The notes: generated by a model not told the origin, from the letters alone. A DNA stretch of 64,000 nt from Staphylotrichum longicolle (GCA_019096155.1 JAHCVI010000001.1:2914001-2978000), one strand, 5' to 3'. Positions 33,498 through 48,700 are shown, counted from the first letter of the stretch. A program made the numbers and translations.

Positions 33498-36400
33498 TCA
33501 GTGGAAGAGATGTGTGTTGACCCTCGGCTGCTCAGCAGGGACCTGGCCCGTCTCAAACTGCAATCATTGTCAGCGCCCCATTCAAGCTCACATCCCCTCT
33601 CGAGTCCATGTGTCTGCCACCGAGGGGAGACGACAAAGAACGCAGGAAAAAAAGCCAAAGGAAACTCACCTCCAAAAACCCCGTCGCGGTAATCAACAAC
33701 ATAAACGCCTCGGCCAGCTCCTCGATCTTCTCCTCCAGCATATCCTGCGCCTCGGCATCCCCTGCACCATCAACAAGACTTCCCGTCCAATTCCCCTGTT
33801 GCTGCTGCTGCGTCTGTCCACCGCCCACCATCCCGATCCCCGCGCTCCTTTTGAGCGTGTGCACCACCAGCATGCGATGCTGCGTCAGGAACCGGCGGCC
33901 CTGCAGCACATTGTGCGCGCCCCGGGCCAGCACCGCGGCGCCGACGATGCGCACCAGCGCGACGAGCAGGGCGTAGTGCCGGGCCAGGGCGCGCGTGTTA
34001 CGCGGGTCGATCTCGAGCTCCGGGTCGGCGGCGAAGACGCCCGACGTCTCGAGCACGCGGAACAGGTTCGCCTGGAGGACGTACTTGGCGCCCGCGCGGG
34101 TCTGAGCGATTTGCAGGAGCAGGGCGAGCTTGGCGTTGATGTACTGCTCGGCTTGTTGGTCTTGTTGTTGTTGTAGGTGGGTGCGAAGGTCGGTAGGGGA
34201 AGAAAGCGGGGAGAGGATGGCGAGCCAGTCGGCGAGGATGGTCTTGAGGGAGTCGACGAGGACGCCGATGAAGTTGAGGCGGTTGAGGGAGGCGATGAGG
34301 TGGGCGTCGTCGTCGGCGATGGGGGAAGGGGAGGAGGTGGTCCGGGAAGTGTGGACGAGAGCGGAGAGGAGGAGCATCGCGGCGGTTTGGCAGGCCGTGT
34401 CGCTCCCGTAGGCGTCGTCGCAGATGACGTTGAGGAGGCGGTCGCCATGGGTTTGGAGGGTCTTGAGGGTTTTCGTGCGCGCTGTGACAAGGCTGCGGGC
34501 CGTGCGGGTGTGGGACGGGGAGGTGGTGGTGTCCTTATCGACAACGGCGGTCAGGTAGCGGTAGCAGATGCCGTAGTAGAGCGCACGGAGCTCGGCGCTG
34601 CCGGCCCATTTGCCGATGGAGCTGAGGCAGACTTGGAAGAGCTGGAAGAGCTTGTCGCTGATGAGGTTGCCAACAGTAAACTTCTCCCTGTCCAGGCCCT
34701 GGGCGGCGCCATCGTCGTCTGAGAAGTCGAGTTTGAAGAGCAAGACCTTGGCGACTCGTGCGAGCTCGAACGCCTCGGCGGGGCTCAGGCTGCTGTATGC
34801 CTCGAGGGTGGGGAGAATGGCTTGCAGCGCCTGCAGCAGGAAAGCCATCTTGGGCGTGCCCTTGAAGTCGTTGGCCTCGAACATGACCAAGAGCAGATTT
34901 GCCCATGCTCTGAGTAGAGTAAGTCGTGATGCACCGAACAGCTTCTGGCGGTTCGTGAAGGTCAGATACTCCACCAGGATCCGCTCTTCCGTCTCGATGG
35001 CTTCGAGGTGCTGCTGAGGCGCCACTTGAAGCGTATCCCTGAACTCGTTCCGCTTCAGAGAAATTGTCTCCTTCACCTTGTGGATGTTGTACTGCAAGCC
35101 AGCGTCTGCATGCTCGACAGCAGATGGCCTGAGGTCGAGATCCTTGTAGAACACAAACTGGGGCGGAGGCACATCCCAGTTGGCATCGGGATTCAAGAAA
35201 TCGAAGAAATCAAAGATGTTGGCGAGGTTCATCGGCTCTTCGCCCTCCATCTTGATTTGCCCGTTCAGAGCATCGAAAATCTGCCGCTTGACCGAGGGTA
35301 TCCGGTTCTGGGAGACGCTGCAGAGCTCCTTGCCAATGTACTCGAAAATCATGGCCCGCGCGCCGAGATAGTCAATGTATGCCACCGATGCGTTGGAAAG
35401 AAGGAACTCGGGGTTGTTCGCCTCCAAGTCATCCCACCTCAAATCTGGCTGGATCTGAATCTCCCTTAGCAGCATGTGGAAGAGGAAGTTGGTCGCCCTT
35501 AACTCGTCCATGACCAAAGAGCTGGACAGCGGCGACTTCCACAGAACCTGCAAAATGCGCAGGATCCGGTACTTCAGCGTGATGAGATATCCACGCATGC
35601 CGTGCTCCTCTTCGTACACAGACAGCCCGATGAGGACGTTGAGGAGACTGTGGAAGAGGGATTTCTGCGAGTCAAATGGGCCCCTTGGTTCAATGCTGAG
35701 CTTGTTAAGCTCACAATGGAAACCCAAAAGCAGATGAGCGATGGTCGGCTGGTCGGGCGTGGCCTTGAGACACTCATAGATGAAATCAAGGATGAACAGC
35801 TTGATAACATAGCTCTCCGACTCGGCCTCCAGCACCGGATCCAAAGTCGCTGAGATGTTGGCAGCGAGCGAAGCAGCAATGGTCTGACCCTCGCCGTCCC
35901 TCTCGAGTTGAACGATCGCCTTGTTCCGGTGGCCAAGATGACCTGTATCTGGGTTCCAGGCTGATATGATTTTGGGGGAGGTCGAGATTTTTTCGAGCAG
36001 CTTCAGACAAGCCAGCGTCAACTCGCCGTGTCCGAGGTTGCAGTATTTACCCAAGTCTACCACCAGCCCCAGATGACTCAGGATGCCGTCCTCAAAGGAA
36101 CCGTAAGCGGCGTTCGCCACTGACGCCCCTCGCTGTCCAGGTTCCGACTGAATCAGGGGTCGGACGAGATGCAAGTAGGTCTCTTGCAGGTCGAGAGCCT
36201 TGATCATGACCTGAATTCCCCGCAGAATACTGAGCACCAACGGCGAGTCAGGAGATGCACTGCCCAAGCTGCCGGCATCTTGGTGGATGGTGCGCATAAG
36301 GGCGGTAATGACCTTTTCGTTGAACAGCCATTCCATGACGCGGGCGAACGGATGAAGCCGCACATAGGCAGCCAAGTCCGTTGTCGGCATGGCCACATCA

Positions 36401-38875
36401 ATAGCAATGTTGCTCTCATTGCCGATGATGATCAGATCCTCGTTGAACGTTGACAGGCACGTTAGAGCAAACTCGAGACAGCTGAGACGCACCGCCCTGA
36501 GTTGAGCAGGGTCTATGAGGTCCAGGGATTTCTGAGAGTAGACGCGGAAGACAAAGTCGACATAGGAATCCATGCCGGGAATCCGTATACTGCTGCCCAA
36601 ATCTTCGGGGAACGTCAGGGTGTCGTTCAGGCCCTCGGGCCCTTCAAGGGGAGCGAAGAGCGAGGTGAGGAGCTGGATGAAGGCATTCGACTCCTCGAAG
36701 CCATTGCTGATCTCGTTGAACACTGCATCCATATAGCCCTGAGGGCTCAGCGGCTGACCGAGGAATGTGGTCCTCTGTGGCGCCCCAGGGTCAATCTTAA
36801 GAGTATTAGTTGCCCAAGCATCCACATATTTCCACAACGTTTCGCTCTCAGGCAGCTGCTTCCTCGTCATCAGAGCCTTCAGCACGTAGAAAATGCAGGC
36901 CCGAAGGCGACCCGGTAGCGGGCCATCTCCGAGCTTGAACAGTGTGTCGACAAGCCGAAGGTCTTCGTCCATGAGCATCCTCTGCCTCGCAACCTCACTC
37001 TCTGTCGCAAGCTTTGCGATAAGTCGCATATAGCATTCTAGCATCAAGGCAGACTCGGGCTCCGTCTCGGCCAGGTCGGCACCAGGCTTGCCGGGGCGGT
37101 GCATGGCCTGCGCCTGGGTTGGAGTTTGCCTCTCGCGAATCTTGTTTGTGAAGTACTCCAGCTCCTTGAAAATCTGAGACCATGTCAGAGATTGAGAGCG
37201 TTTCATCTTGCCAGAAGACTGGTGACCCTCGTCAAGCAGGAAGGTGTGGGCAGCTGTGGCACATTCCTCGCTGTCCGACAGACACTGCAGCATCTCGCAG
37301 AAGGCGCTGACGAGCGGGGTGGAGGCGCGTCTTGAAGCCCATTGCAGGAAACCGGCGAGGTTGCTATCTGGGTCCTCCCAGAACGACATGGCGGCGTCCG
37401 GCCTGCCCTCGTAAGCGTACGAGATGATAATCAGGAAGCGCTCCAGATCGAGGTCCTGCTCATGGTTCTGGCTGAGTTGACGCTGCTCGTCCTCCTCAGT
37501 CCTCAGCTTTCGAAGCATGTCTGGAAGATTGGAGATGGCAGCATCCACAAAGCCCTCGAGATGCACCATAAGGCTTTGTTGCAGGAAATGGCTGAAAGGG
37601 AAAGGGTCCGACGCCAAAGAAGGGGACTTTCGCTGCAACCACTGGCGCATCCCGAGCCGCGATGGATCTTGCCACTCCTGCGCCCTGCAGTCGGCGGCCA
37701 CCGAGAGAATGAAGTCGAAGGCGCCCTCTTTTAGTGCCTCCACAAACTGCTTGTTCCTCTCCTCGTCTTCCTCGTCTAGATTGATGCCTTGGAGGTCGTA
37801 GCTTGTGTCGTCCAGGTACCATCCGCTGTACTCGGTAATCCACCAGGCCCGGACGGCGGCACCGAGGTACGGAAGTGCCCAGGAATCGTCATCCCCCGGT
37901 TTGCAGATGAGTTTGTTGAGTTGGCGCGCCTGTTGGAGGTCGCCGACACCCTCGGTCGAGCCGAAAGCTGTCAAGTAGGCCGCAAGAACGGGGAACAAGT
38001 GAACTAAAGACCGGGAGTTAGTAACACTTTGATATCGGGTGCAGGGAGCGCCTTGACGTACCGAGGAAATGGTCGTACTTGTCAACCTTCTTAAGAGCTT
38101 TGAGGAAGTCTTGGAAGTCGTTGACAGTGGCATGGCGCTTCTCGACAGCGGCGTGGAGGATTGTTGCCAAGCACTCGTGCTGCTCAACGAGACTCGCCCG
38201 CGAGAAGTCGAATGTCTCTTGGTTTGTCAAAGCCTTGACAAGGTTACCCTGCTGCAAGACATTTCGTGCCGCTGCCTTTTCCAACATGCTCTGCAACATG
38301 GACCTGACGCTCTGCATAGCTTCCATGCATCGCGGGACAACCTTCTTGCCCGCGGCTTCGGGCCGTGACCCAGGCGGAGGGATGCCGAACACCTTGTCTT
38401 GGGCAACTGCTCCGAAAGCATCCTGCAGGCCCGGTTCCAGCTCGTCGTCGGCGGCTATCTCGACGCAGAGACGCATGCAATCCAGCAGGTATCTGCGCTC
38501 CTGATGGAATCGGATGACAGCACATTCCCACAGGGGGCGGCTCTGTGTCTCAGTGTCACCCTCCGCATCGCAGTCCAGGAGGATCCTCGCCGCCTCGAGT
38601 TCGTCCAAATCCAGATCGTCAGCGACCTTGAGGCAATCGTTGACAAAGTCTTCGTTTATCGCGTATTCGTCGTCGCCGATCCTGACCTTGCCCGTCCCGA
38701 GTGCGGCTCTGTTGGCCGAGTTTCGTGGGGGTTTGTCGAGCAGCTTTTTGAATGCATCAGTCTGGGAGTCCAAAAGCTCCTCCAATGCCTGCAGGCCCTC
38801 GTATCGATGCTGGCGGACGGCGACCAGCTCGCCGTGCAGGGCCTGGAGGGCCTCGAGCGCGCGCAGTTCAGACAT
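33498..38875 (-). CDS. NUP192: Inner-ring nucleoporin Nup192 (Nup205 homologue)
   Basis: Large helical scaffold nucleoporin of the nuclear pore inner ring. Exons on the minus strand are 38875-38062, 38003-33670 and 33557-33498, giving 1,735 residues, close to the ~1,750 of Chaetomiaceae Nup192. The N-terminus MSELRALEALQALHGELVAV is typical. Conserved blocks include DHFLVHLFPVLAAYL across the first intron, WALPYLGAAVRAWWITEYSGW, the central ANWDVPPPQFVFYKDLDL and the C-terminal ALYYGICYRYLTAVV. The last intron (112 nt) was placed because the reading otherwise runs into unconserved sequence; the final exon encodes 19 residues ending THLFH. The start was chosen over the upstream in-frame extension because it matches the family. 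It partners with Nic96, Nup53 and Nup145N in known pores. It is divergent from TEL1 over a shared 894-bp region. Confidence 0.95.
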
Positions 38876-39769
38876 GGTCGGCGGGGCGAGAGGCGCCGTT
38901 GCGCATTCTTTGAGAGTCGCGGTCGCGTATCCGAGCTCTGGGAGGACGATGGACAGTGTCTGGCGTATCTGGGGACCCGGGTGTTGACCAATTCCCCAGA
39001 ACTCAAGGCGCGAGGCGATATGTTCAATAAGTTGTTGCGAGTGCGAGGAATCGCGATCAAAGCTGTCCCGCGCTAACTGAGTGCCAGGTTCCAGGTTGCC
39101 TGCCGATTGGCACCCAAAACTGCTTGCAGTCAACAAAGAATTGGGCGGTGAACCGTTCTGCCAGTCCCTGCCCGTCCTTGCTTGCCCCTGCTCGTCCCTG
39201 TGGAGCAGCAATTCGCTGTGTGGTGGTCATAGCTCCTTCCCGATTCCGCCTTGAGACAGGACGAGCCTGCCTGTTTTCCGGACAGAAGACTCAAGAGATG
39301 GGAGCCTGGACTCCATTAGCAGCGTCAAACTGCCCAACTCTTAGCAACTCTTAATCGTTTGGGTCCGTTTGTCCAAGACTCGAGTGCTGTTGACTGTGGT
39401 TCTCTCCCCACACCTGCTGCTGGCATTATACCAGGTTCTGCATCAGCTTTCAGCCTTGGGGGATACCCATGGCCGTTGTTGATCGAGGTTGCTTTTTTTT
39501 GCTCCAATGCAACACCCTGCCCGTTTTCGAACCTCCTTCAAGCTCCGGCCTTACTCGGCATCCGTTCACCCCAACACATGAGTTGAACTGTTTGTTTTGT
39601 GGCAGCGGTTGATGGAGGACCCTACCTGTTTCTGTGTGTCGGGTTCATTGGTCGTTTCTCCGCAGTGCCACGCTCCGTCCGCGGCCAACCCAACGAAACG
39701 GCCTTGTTCCAAGTGATCTGAAAATCGCCAGCTTCACGGGCTGGCTGTTTTCACTCGGAGGAAGCAAAA
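38876..39769. other. Divergent promoter region NUP192 / TEL1
   Basis: Separates two genes transcribed away from each other. No ORF of note. A run of TTTTTTTT near 39491-39498 and the pyrimidine-rich stretch around it are the only simple features noticed. Confidence 0.5.
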
Positions 39770-42700
39770 ATGCCACGCGCGTCAGGGTCTTACACTGGTG
39801 ACACAATCAATTTCAAACAGATCGCCAGTAAGTGACACGGTCGATCGAGGCTCGAATCAAGTGCTTTGTTTGACACGCGACACAGGCCTCCTCACCAGCA
39901 GCACCGCCAAAACACGTAAAGATGCGGTCGACAGTAAGCCTCAGCTGTCCCGGCTCGGATCTCTGATGCACTAGTTGAACCTTTATCTTTTGCAGATTTG
40001 TTGGCATATTTCGACGCCGTGGACCATGGCTCCCAAAGTCAAAGGTATGTGATGATGCCCTCACTGGGCCCTTTTCATGTGACTGCTACTGACTGGAACA
40101 GGAATCCTTTTGACGACAAGTCCTATCACTCGCTCTACGAGGCCCTATTTCGCTGCACTCTCATAGAGAAGGAGGCCTACTTCGCGCCTAAAAAGTCGGT
40201 CAAGACCACCGCCAATGCCACCGCAAGACTCGAGGGGTGCGCTGAAGCCCTGCGGGCCGCTGTCCGCCATGGAGCCACCAAGATCAAACGCAAGACGGCG
40301 AAAGCCATCATTGACCATATCACCCAAGTTCTCCCAGGCCCGGAAGACAGCTACATCACGCCGCTTCTGAAAGGCTATGTCAAGGCACTGAGCAGTTTCC
40401 TGGATTTCTCAGCAAACGTCGAGAATCTCGCTGCCGCCTCCCCCGACACCTGGGACGCATGTGTCAATTTCTGCGTCGAGGCCCTCTCCCGTTACCTCGA
40501 GACAGGCGATCGAGATAGCGGGCCTCTGTCTCGCGCCTCCCCAGCCCCAGGGGCCGGTGCCAGGTCTGGTTCTGTTTCGGTGTCACAGGGTGCTGGCCAA
40601 ATCGGGAGCCAGATTGCTCTCGAGTTCTTGACATGCGTTAACCTACTGGTGGCCGCCCCGAACGCGCCTGTCCCCAGAAAAGCGGACAAGATCTCGAGCA
40701 TTGTGCTGCAAATCCTTCAGCTCCGTCAGATGAAGATTGGTGAACTTCAGAAGGTCGCCTTCTCGACCTTCTGCACCGTGTTTCAACGCATCCAGGCCGA
40801 CGACATCACTCTGTCCAAGAGACTCGTGAGGAATCTGATTCCTCTTCTATCTCATTGGTGGCAGCCTCGCGCCCTCTCCCGAGACGCCATGCTGAACTCG
40901 ATACGCGACGAGATGCTCAAGACCATTTACGGAACGCAACTTTACGTGGAGAGCTTGCTCCGAGAATCCTCCGATGACTCCTTCTTTCAAGATGTTGAAG
41001 ACTTGCTGGATTCGTTGTGGTCAGACTATTCGAGACGCGAGGACCGCGCCCGGCTCCAGGTCGACGATGTAACTTTCTCGGGCATCCGCCTCCCCGCGGA
41101 TCACCCATCGACTCCCGTCTTCAGTCTTCGTCCCTATAACCTCGCTGGTGAGCAAAATTGGGCTCTTCTGGAAAACCTCTCCATTCTGGAAGCTGCATAC
41201 TCGCGGTATTCGCAGCGAGAGCACAGCCAACAACATCCCGGTGACGGCCAAGCCCGGAAGAGAAGGCGGGTTGCAGGCAGCTCAAACAGAATACACCAAA
41301 AGATCAAATCATTGGATCCATCAGTGCGCCTCTCTGCTTTGCAACTCATACCTTTTCTTGGCAAGCAGAAGTCGCCGTCGCTGGAGGACATCTCTGAAGC
41401 TTTGGCAGACGTGTCAAAGTCTGTGACTGCCAAGCAGGGGACAGTAGCCTCATGGGCGATGATCGCATGTTCCAGGTAAGCTCTAGAGCTCTTTAATATT
41501 CATTCCTCCCAGAGAAGCTAACCGTGGGAAGCTTTGCTACTCATGATGTATCACGGCATGCGACACTCGCCGCAACATGGAAACAGCTTTGGCAACTTGG
41601 CGTCCGAGCCTTGTCCCTGCCACCGACTAGCCGTGCTGCTTGTGTTCTTCTACACTCCATATTGAAGGCAAACCTTGTCCCCAGGCACGAGCTCGCCGAC
41701 GATGTCAACCAAATCGTCACAACGGCTGATATTAGCGGCCCGTCGGTGCTGGTTGACTCTTCGCTCATTCTTATGCTCAGCCTGCTGCGCCTCCGCAACA
41801 ACATGTTCCCAAACGCCAGTCAAGCCACCTCAAACCACATCATCCGATGGGTGTTTGTCAGATGGAGCCCTGGTAAGCTACTTGAAAAGTTCAATGGTAA
41901 CGCTATGCTGACGTTTTGGCAGCCGAATTGGCCTATGCCTCTCTCCATGCCACACATGCAACCCCCTATGACATCGCCAATCTCTTGAGGGCTTGCTATG
42001 GTGCCCCATCTCTCACCATGCCAGTGCCACTTCGCTTGTTTGGCGGCTCTATCACCCAATACTGGAAGAGCCAAACTGAAACCCATTCCTTCATCCGCTA
42101 CCTGATGCTTTTGGATCAGAATGACAATCCAACCAGCCTCACCGAACCACCTTCAGGCGAGAGTCAAGCTGTTGAGCCTCACCAGGTTGCTGATCCATCC
42201 GGTTCCCATGCAGCAAGGCGATTGGCACTCGAGTTGCTCTATCCAAAGGTGGAGGAGATTCAACAGGTGACTGAGTCATGGCAGAAGCGTGGAGGTGAAG
42301 GTGCAATCCCCGTCTCTACCGAGCGGTTGCAGAGCATCATCCTCGCATGCCTCACAGGAACGCTCTTGCTTTCTGAACTAGGCAACCTGAACTCATCAAT
42401 GTCCAGGGATCTTGAAACAACCCTTTTCGGGATCGTTGACGCCACATTGAGATCAATACTGGGGGCGCCTTCAAAAGAAAACTTCTTCGACCTGGTCCTG
42501 GCTTCGTCAGCCCCTTACATACCGCCCATTGCGCAAGCAGAACTTGTCTCCTTAAAGCGAGACAGGCCACACTTGCTCAGATTCTTCGGCAAACTTTCTG
42601 ACGCGTTACAGGAGAGGTCCCGCCGAGAGTCTTCTCTGCGTGATCCTGATATTGTCGACATTGATGATGAGTTCGAGTCGCAATCGAGCCAGAACAGCAC

Positions 42701-45700
42701 AGTTTCAAAGACCAAGACCCTACCGCGGAGAGATACCCTGTTATCCCACACCCCCGAGGCATTCTATCTCGAAACAAGCCTACGAATACACTTGCTTGAG
42801 GTTGTGCGTTCAGACGATGGCGAGATCGGACGCGTTCCAGAATCCATTGTCGACCAGCTGCTAGAACTCCCGAAAGAGCAGTTCCTGTCTTGCCGGGTTT
42901 TCATGCGAGAGCTCTTTACCTCGGACGCCGTAACGACTCTTGAGACTGCCATCAGGGTCTTGGAAGCCTCTGGACGTATCGTCAGTCGGGATGAGTTTTC
43001 GTGCTGTGAAGTGGCTTTGTGCTGTTGCCTTGACATCATGGACTGCTTCATTAGCATGTGGACTGATGAAGACCTCGAAATCTCCACCATGGCAGGGGAT
43101 CTTTATCATTATCTGGTAAAGAACTGCTTGCCCAACAACTCGTTGTCTGCCGCTGCGCAAATCCGCCTCTCCAACCTGCTCTTGGACCTGCTGGAGGTCA
43201 AGTCCACTTACGCCTCCAGCCTCAAGCTACCATCTTCTCGGTCTACTCTCATGAGCATCTTGCAGGACGGAGCCATGGACGTCAAGTACTTCATCGGACG
43301 CAATCTCCCCAGTATTTTCGGGCTCTATGTGCTGAAAACACACGACACCATCTTTGTTGATGTCCTCGAGAGTCTACCCTCCGACCCCCGAATCACTGAG
43401 GGGATTGCATTTCGGCTCTTTGTGCTGGCGGAACTTGCCTGTCGATGGCCGACGCTCCTGCGCCGATGCATCTACCACATCTTTGAGACGCCAGGCAAAA
43501 TATCGCAGTCGGGAAAGTACGCCGGCAGCTGCCTCTCGAGGATCTCACGGACTCTACAACTGAGCGGGCCTCAAGAGCTGTTCAGGCTTTTTGCCCCTCA
43601 GCTGCTGTATACCTGGCTTGAAGCAGATTCGCTCCAGGATATTCCGTTTGAAATCTTTGGTTTTCTGAGTCTCCATGATCTCCTCCAAGATGCCCAAACC
43701 GAGGCTGCTGCAATCATGATCATGCGGGGGCAGGAGAAAGAAGCGCTTGATCTGGCCCAGGCACTGGGCCTGACTCCTGAACAGCTCGTCCAGCAGAGCT
43801 TCACCAAGATCATCGCCTACAGCATCGCACATGACATCAGCATCCCGGGCGGTGCGGACTATGTAACGGGGGAGAGCCGGCTCAGGAAGATATTGGGCAA
43901 AGAAGGATTCCTTTCAAACATTCACCTCAACTTTGCCGACATTATAGCCACATTCTTCGACATTTTCGACCAAGAAGATCCGATTGAGAAGGCTTTTCGG
44001 CGAGATGAACGATTTGCCTATGCCGCGAACACCATGGAGGAGATCAAGAGACTCGGGCACCTGCCCGCCGCCCTCCCTCCAAACCAGCAGCCAATGTTCA
44101 AAGCAAAGTATCTGCCGAGGGAGATCTTCCATCTATGCAGTCGGAACACATACGAGCCCGAGACTCTCTGGACGCCTGCTCTAGTCGTCTTCGTCGCCCG
44201 CAAATTGCTGAACACGATACATCCAGCGCTTGGCCCGCTCCATGCGTGCTCGGTCCTGCGCAAGATTCGCGTTCTGATATGCATGGCAGGCGACCACGCG
44301 ACATCTGCATATCCGCTGGAGATGCTTCTGCACTCTCTGCGAGCGTTTGTCGTGGACCCCGAATGCGCCGATGATGCTCTGGGCATCACGCAGTATCTCG
44401 TTCTCAAAGGTGACAGCCACCTCAAGCAGACGCCGTCTTTCCTTGCAGGCTATGCGCTCTCCAGTCTAGCGGATCTCCGCGTGTTCCTCGAATCGAGCCA
44501 ATCCAGCACGACGCAGGAGAGTCAGTTCAAGGCGACCATGACCAAGGCGCAGCTCTTCCACTCTTGGTTTTCCAAGTATCTGGCCAGCTACGAGTCTCCT
44601 GCCTTCCAGGACGAGGCGCAAAAGCATGCGTTCAAATCCATCACACAATCTGCCGCCCACATCCGTGCTTCAGGCAACGCCGAGAAGGGAACTCACGAGA
44701 GCAACCTTCTTCTGGAGATCTTGGAGGATTGGGATCGTGAGAATCAATTGCTGAACGAGCCGGCGCGCGACGTCGCTCTCTCCATGCTCTGCGGGGTCTT
44801 CAAAGTTCCCCCCTCGAGTAGACTCGACGTGATCGAGACGGACAGCGACGCAGTAAGCCACGGCGCCGTTGTGTGGAAGAGCTGCGCGTCTCAGCGGTTG
44901 AGTGGCGAGTATATGGCTTGGGCTGGACGCGTCCTTGGCCACTCGTTTGCAGCTTCTGGAAAAGTGCCTGACGAACTCCTCCGCGAGTCTCGTCTGAAAG
45001 AGTACCGCCGGCTGTCGTTGGAAAACGGTGGTTCTGAGGAGGGGTTGCTGAATCTTATCGAGGCTCTCACTGTGAGCGGTGACTGCTTCACTGCGGGCTT
45101 GGCCGAGGCGGCTTTGCGTACCGTCGTCTCTGACGCTGTCAGCGACGATGATCACGACCTTCTTGGCGCTTGCCAACAGAGCCTCGCCGAGCCGCTCCTT
45201 ATTTCGTCGAATTGGGACCCTTACCGCACACCTCAGACGGATTCATTCAAGGTGGAGACACCGGCTCAGGCGGAGGTGTTTTCGGCTGCGTTTCTCGAGA
45301 GTCCTAACTGGTCGCAGCAGCTCGCAACGCTTTTGGCACAATCCGTGCCGGAGATTGTGACTCTGAGGGTGCTACCCCCTATTCTTACCAAGGTCAAGGG
45401 TTTCGCGGAGCGGGCATTCCCCTTCGTCGTTCACCTGGTGTTGACATACCAGTTGGACAAGCAACAAGGGATAAAGAGACAGCTGTCCGAGGCTCTCAGG
45501 GAATGGTTGAAATCAACGTCGGATCTGGCGAAAGAGAATATGAAGCTGCTGATCAACACCATCCTCTACTTGAGAACCCAGCCTCTACCGGGCGAGACGT
45601 CGATCGCAGACAGAGGTCACTGGTTGGATATCAATTTGTCAAGCGCAGCGGCAGCCGCCACACGATGCGGCATGTTCAAGGTCTCGCTGCTGCTGATTGA

Positions 45701-48700
45701 GCTGGCCAATCCCGAATCGTCGAGAGGGTCGCGCCGCTCCTCCGCAATCAGAGACGTCGAAGACTCGAGCGAGATTCTGCTAGACATTTTCGAGAATATC
45801 GACGATCCGGATGCGTACTACGGTCTCGACCAGGACGCCTCGCTCTCGAGTGTCGTAGCTCGCCTTGAGTACGAGAACGATGGAAGCAAGAGCCTTGCGT
45901 TCCGCGGCGCGCAGTACGACAGTCATCTGCGGAGTCGGGATCCTGCCTCGAGACAGGATGGGCAGGCTCTCATAAAAGCGCTGAGCAGTCTCGGTCTCGC
46001 GGGCCTGTCCAACTCGCTTCTTCAGACGCAGCAGAGCCTGGACGGGTCCTCGGACTCGCTTGATGGGACATTCACGACGGCGAGGAGACTGGAGATGTGG
46101 AACCTGCCAGCACCCCCAACCAACGACAACTGGGCGGTTACGGTGTACAAGGCATACCAGAGCATGCACCAAGCCCCTAGCATCGATGCTGTTCGGGGTG
46201 TCATTCACGAGGGGTTGAGGAGCACGGTTCGGCACCTGACGAGCCGCAGCCTCAATACGTCCACTCTGCGCCATCAGCTCGGAGCACTTGCGGTGCTGGC
46301 GGAACTTGATGATGTGTTGAATGTCGCCGATCAATCCGAGCTGCAGCACGCGCTCGAGAACTTTGAGAAGCGGTCCAAGTGGATGATGAGCGGACGGTAA
46401 GAATTGCTTCACAAAGAGCAGAGGCACGAATGCTAACAAATAACAGATACTCCGACGTGAGCCAGATCCTCTCATGCAGAGAAACCACACTGAGCATGTG
46501 GAGTCAACACCACAAGTTAAGGGCTTCGAGGTTGACTCCGGCAGACGCACGCCTTGTCCAGATTCGTGGCATGCTGCTCTCGTCTGACATCTTCCGCTTC
46601 CATCGGGCGACTCAGGAGACGCTGAGTCTGTCAACGACGCTCACTGACCTCATCCGCTCGAGCGAGTCATTGGGGCTCAGCGTCGATGCCGCTGTCAGGA
46701 TGGAGGCGGCCAACTCACTCTGGGATCACGGGGAGATGATCTCCTCCATCCGAATGCTGCAAAACATCGACAAGGACTCGTCACTGAAAACCCAGACAGT
46801 CCCTGTCAGCCGCTCGGATCTCTTGTCCAAGACTGGATATCAAGTCTCTGTTGCCAGATTGGAGAGCCCGGACAGCATCCAGAAGAAGTACCTTGAACCG
46901 GCCCTCAAGGAGCTAAAGGGAAAGATTGAAGGCAAGGAGGCTGGTCAGGTGTTCCACCAGTTCGCCATGTTCTGTGACGAGCAACTCCAAAACCCCGACA
47001 GTTTGGAGGATCTGGCTCGCCTGCAGAATCTCAAGAAGGGCAAGGATGAAGAGGTTGCTCAGCTGAAAGCCCTGATCGCCAGCTCAAAAGACTCACAGCA
47101 CAAAAACCGGTACTCGAGCCATCTCGCAAAGGCCACGCAGTGGCAGGGTCTCGACCAACAGGAGCTTCGTCGCGTAGAGCAGAGTCGATCCGAGTTTCTC
47201 AGGCTGAGTCTGGAGAACTACCTTCTCTCCCTTTCGGCGTCCGACGAGCACAACAATGATGCCTTGCGCTTCATGGCCCTTTGGCTCGAGCAATCAGAGG
47301 CAGACGTCTCAAACGAAGCTGTCAAGAAGTACATCAGCAAGGTCCCGACCCGAAAATTCGCACCTCTGATGAATCAGCTTTCATCCCGTTTGCAAAATCA
47401 GGCAGTCCTCTTCCAGGAACTCCTGATCGAACTGGTCTACCGCATCTGCGTCGATCACCCCTACCATGGGATGTACCATATCTGGTCCGGAGCAAGGACC
47501 CGCGTCAATAAGGATGACGAGGTCGCCGTCTCCCGGCAGAAGGCGACCGACAGAGTGGCCAAAGGCCTCACGAAAGCGGAACGGGTGTCCAAGATATGGC
47601 CAGCAATCGACCAAACAAGCAGGGTGTACCATGCGCTGGCGATGGACCGCGATCCCAACAGGTACAAGGCTGGGCAGAAGATCCCGATCAAGAACTCGTC
47701 CGTTGGGCGAAACTTTTTGGCCGTCCTCGCCAAGTACCCGATTCCGCCGCCCACGATGCAGATGGCATTGTCGGCCAGCGGGGATTATGCCGATGTCCCA
47801 TTGATCCACAAGTTCGAGCCGGAGATGTCCATTGCCTCTGGTGTCAGCGCTCCCAAAATCATCACGGCGGTCGGCACCAACGGCCAGCGCTTCAAGCAGC
47901 TTGTAAAAGGCGGCAACGACGATCTGCGCCAGGACGCCATCATGGAACAGGTATTTGCTGCCGTTTCCGAGCTTCTCAAGCTCCACCGGACAACAAGACA
48001 ACGAGATCTCGGCATCAGAACATACAAGGTCCTCCCCCTGACCTCCTCCTCTGGGCTCATCGAGTTCGTCTCCAACACGATCCCGCTCCACGAATACCTG
48101 ATGCCCGCCCACGAGAAATACTACCCAAAAGATCTCAAGGGCTCCCAATGCCGCAAGGAGATCTCCAACGCCCAAACCAAGACCACGGAAACCCGCGTCT
48201 CCGTCTACCGCAAGGTCACGGAGCGCTTCCACCCCGTCATGCGCTACTTCTTCATGGAGTACTTCCCCGACCCGGACGAGTGGTTCCACAAGCGCACCGC
48301 CTACACCCGCACCACGGCCGCCATCTCCATGCTCGGCCACGTCCTCGGCCTGGGCGACCGGCACGGGCACAACATCCTTCTCGACACCAAGACGGGCGAG
48401 GTGGTGCACATCGACCTGGGCGTCGCCTTCGAGATGGGCCGCGTGCTGCCCGTCCCGGAGCTCGTCCCATTCCGCCTGACGCGCGACATTGTCGACGGCA
48501 TGGGCATTACCAAGACGGAGGGCGTCTTCCGGCGGTGCTGCGAGTTCACGCTCGACGCGCTGCGTGAGGAGGCCGGGTCCATCCAGACCATCCTCGACAG
48601 CCTGCGCCACGACACGCTGTATCAGTGGTCCATCTCGCCCGTGCGCATGGCCAAGCTGCAGAACGCGCGCGGGGACGGGGCCGCCGGGGAGGACGGGGAG

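Noticed and set aside
47381..48610. 409-residue minus-strand ORF opposite the TEL1 kinase domain
   Set aside because: Mirror of highly conserved PIKK coding sequence; no recognisable protein.
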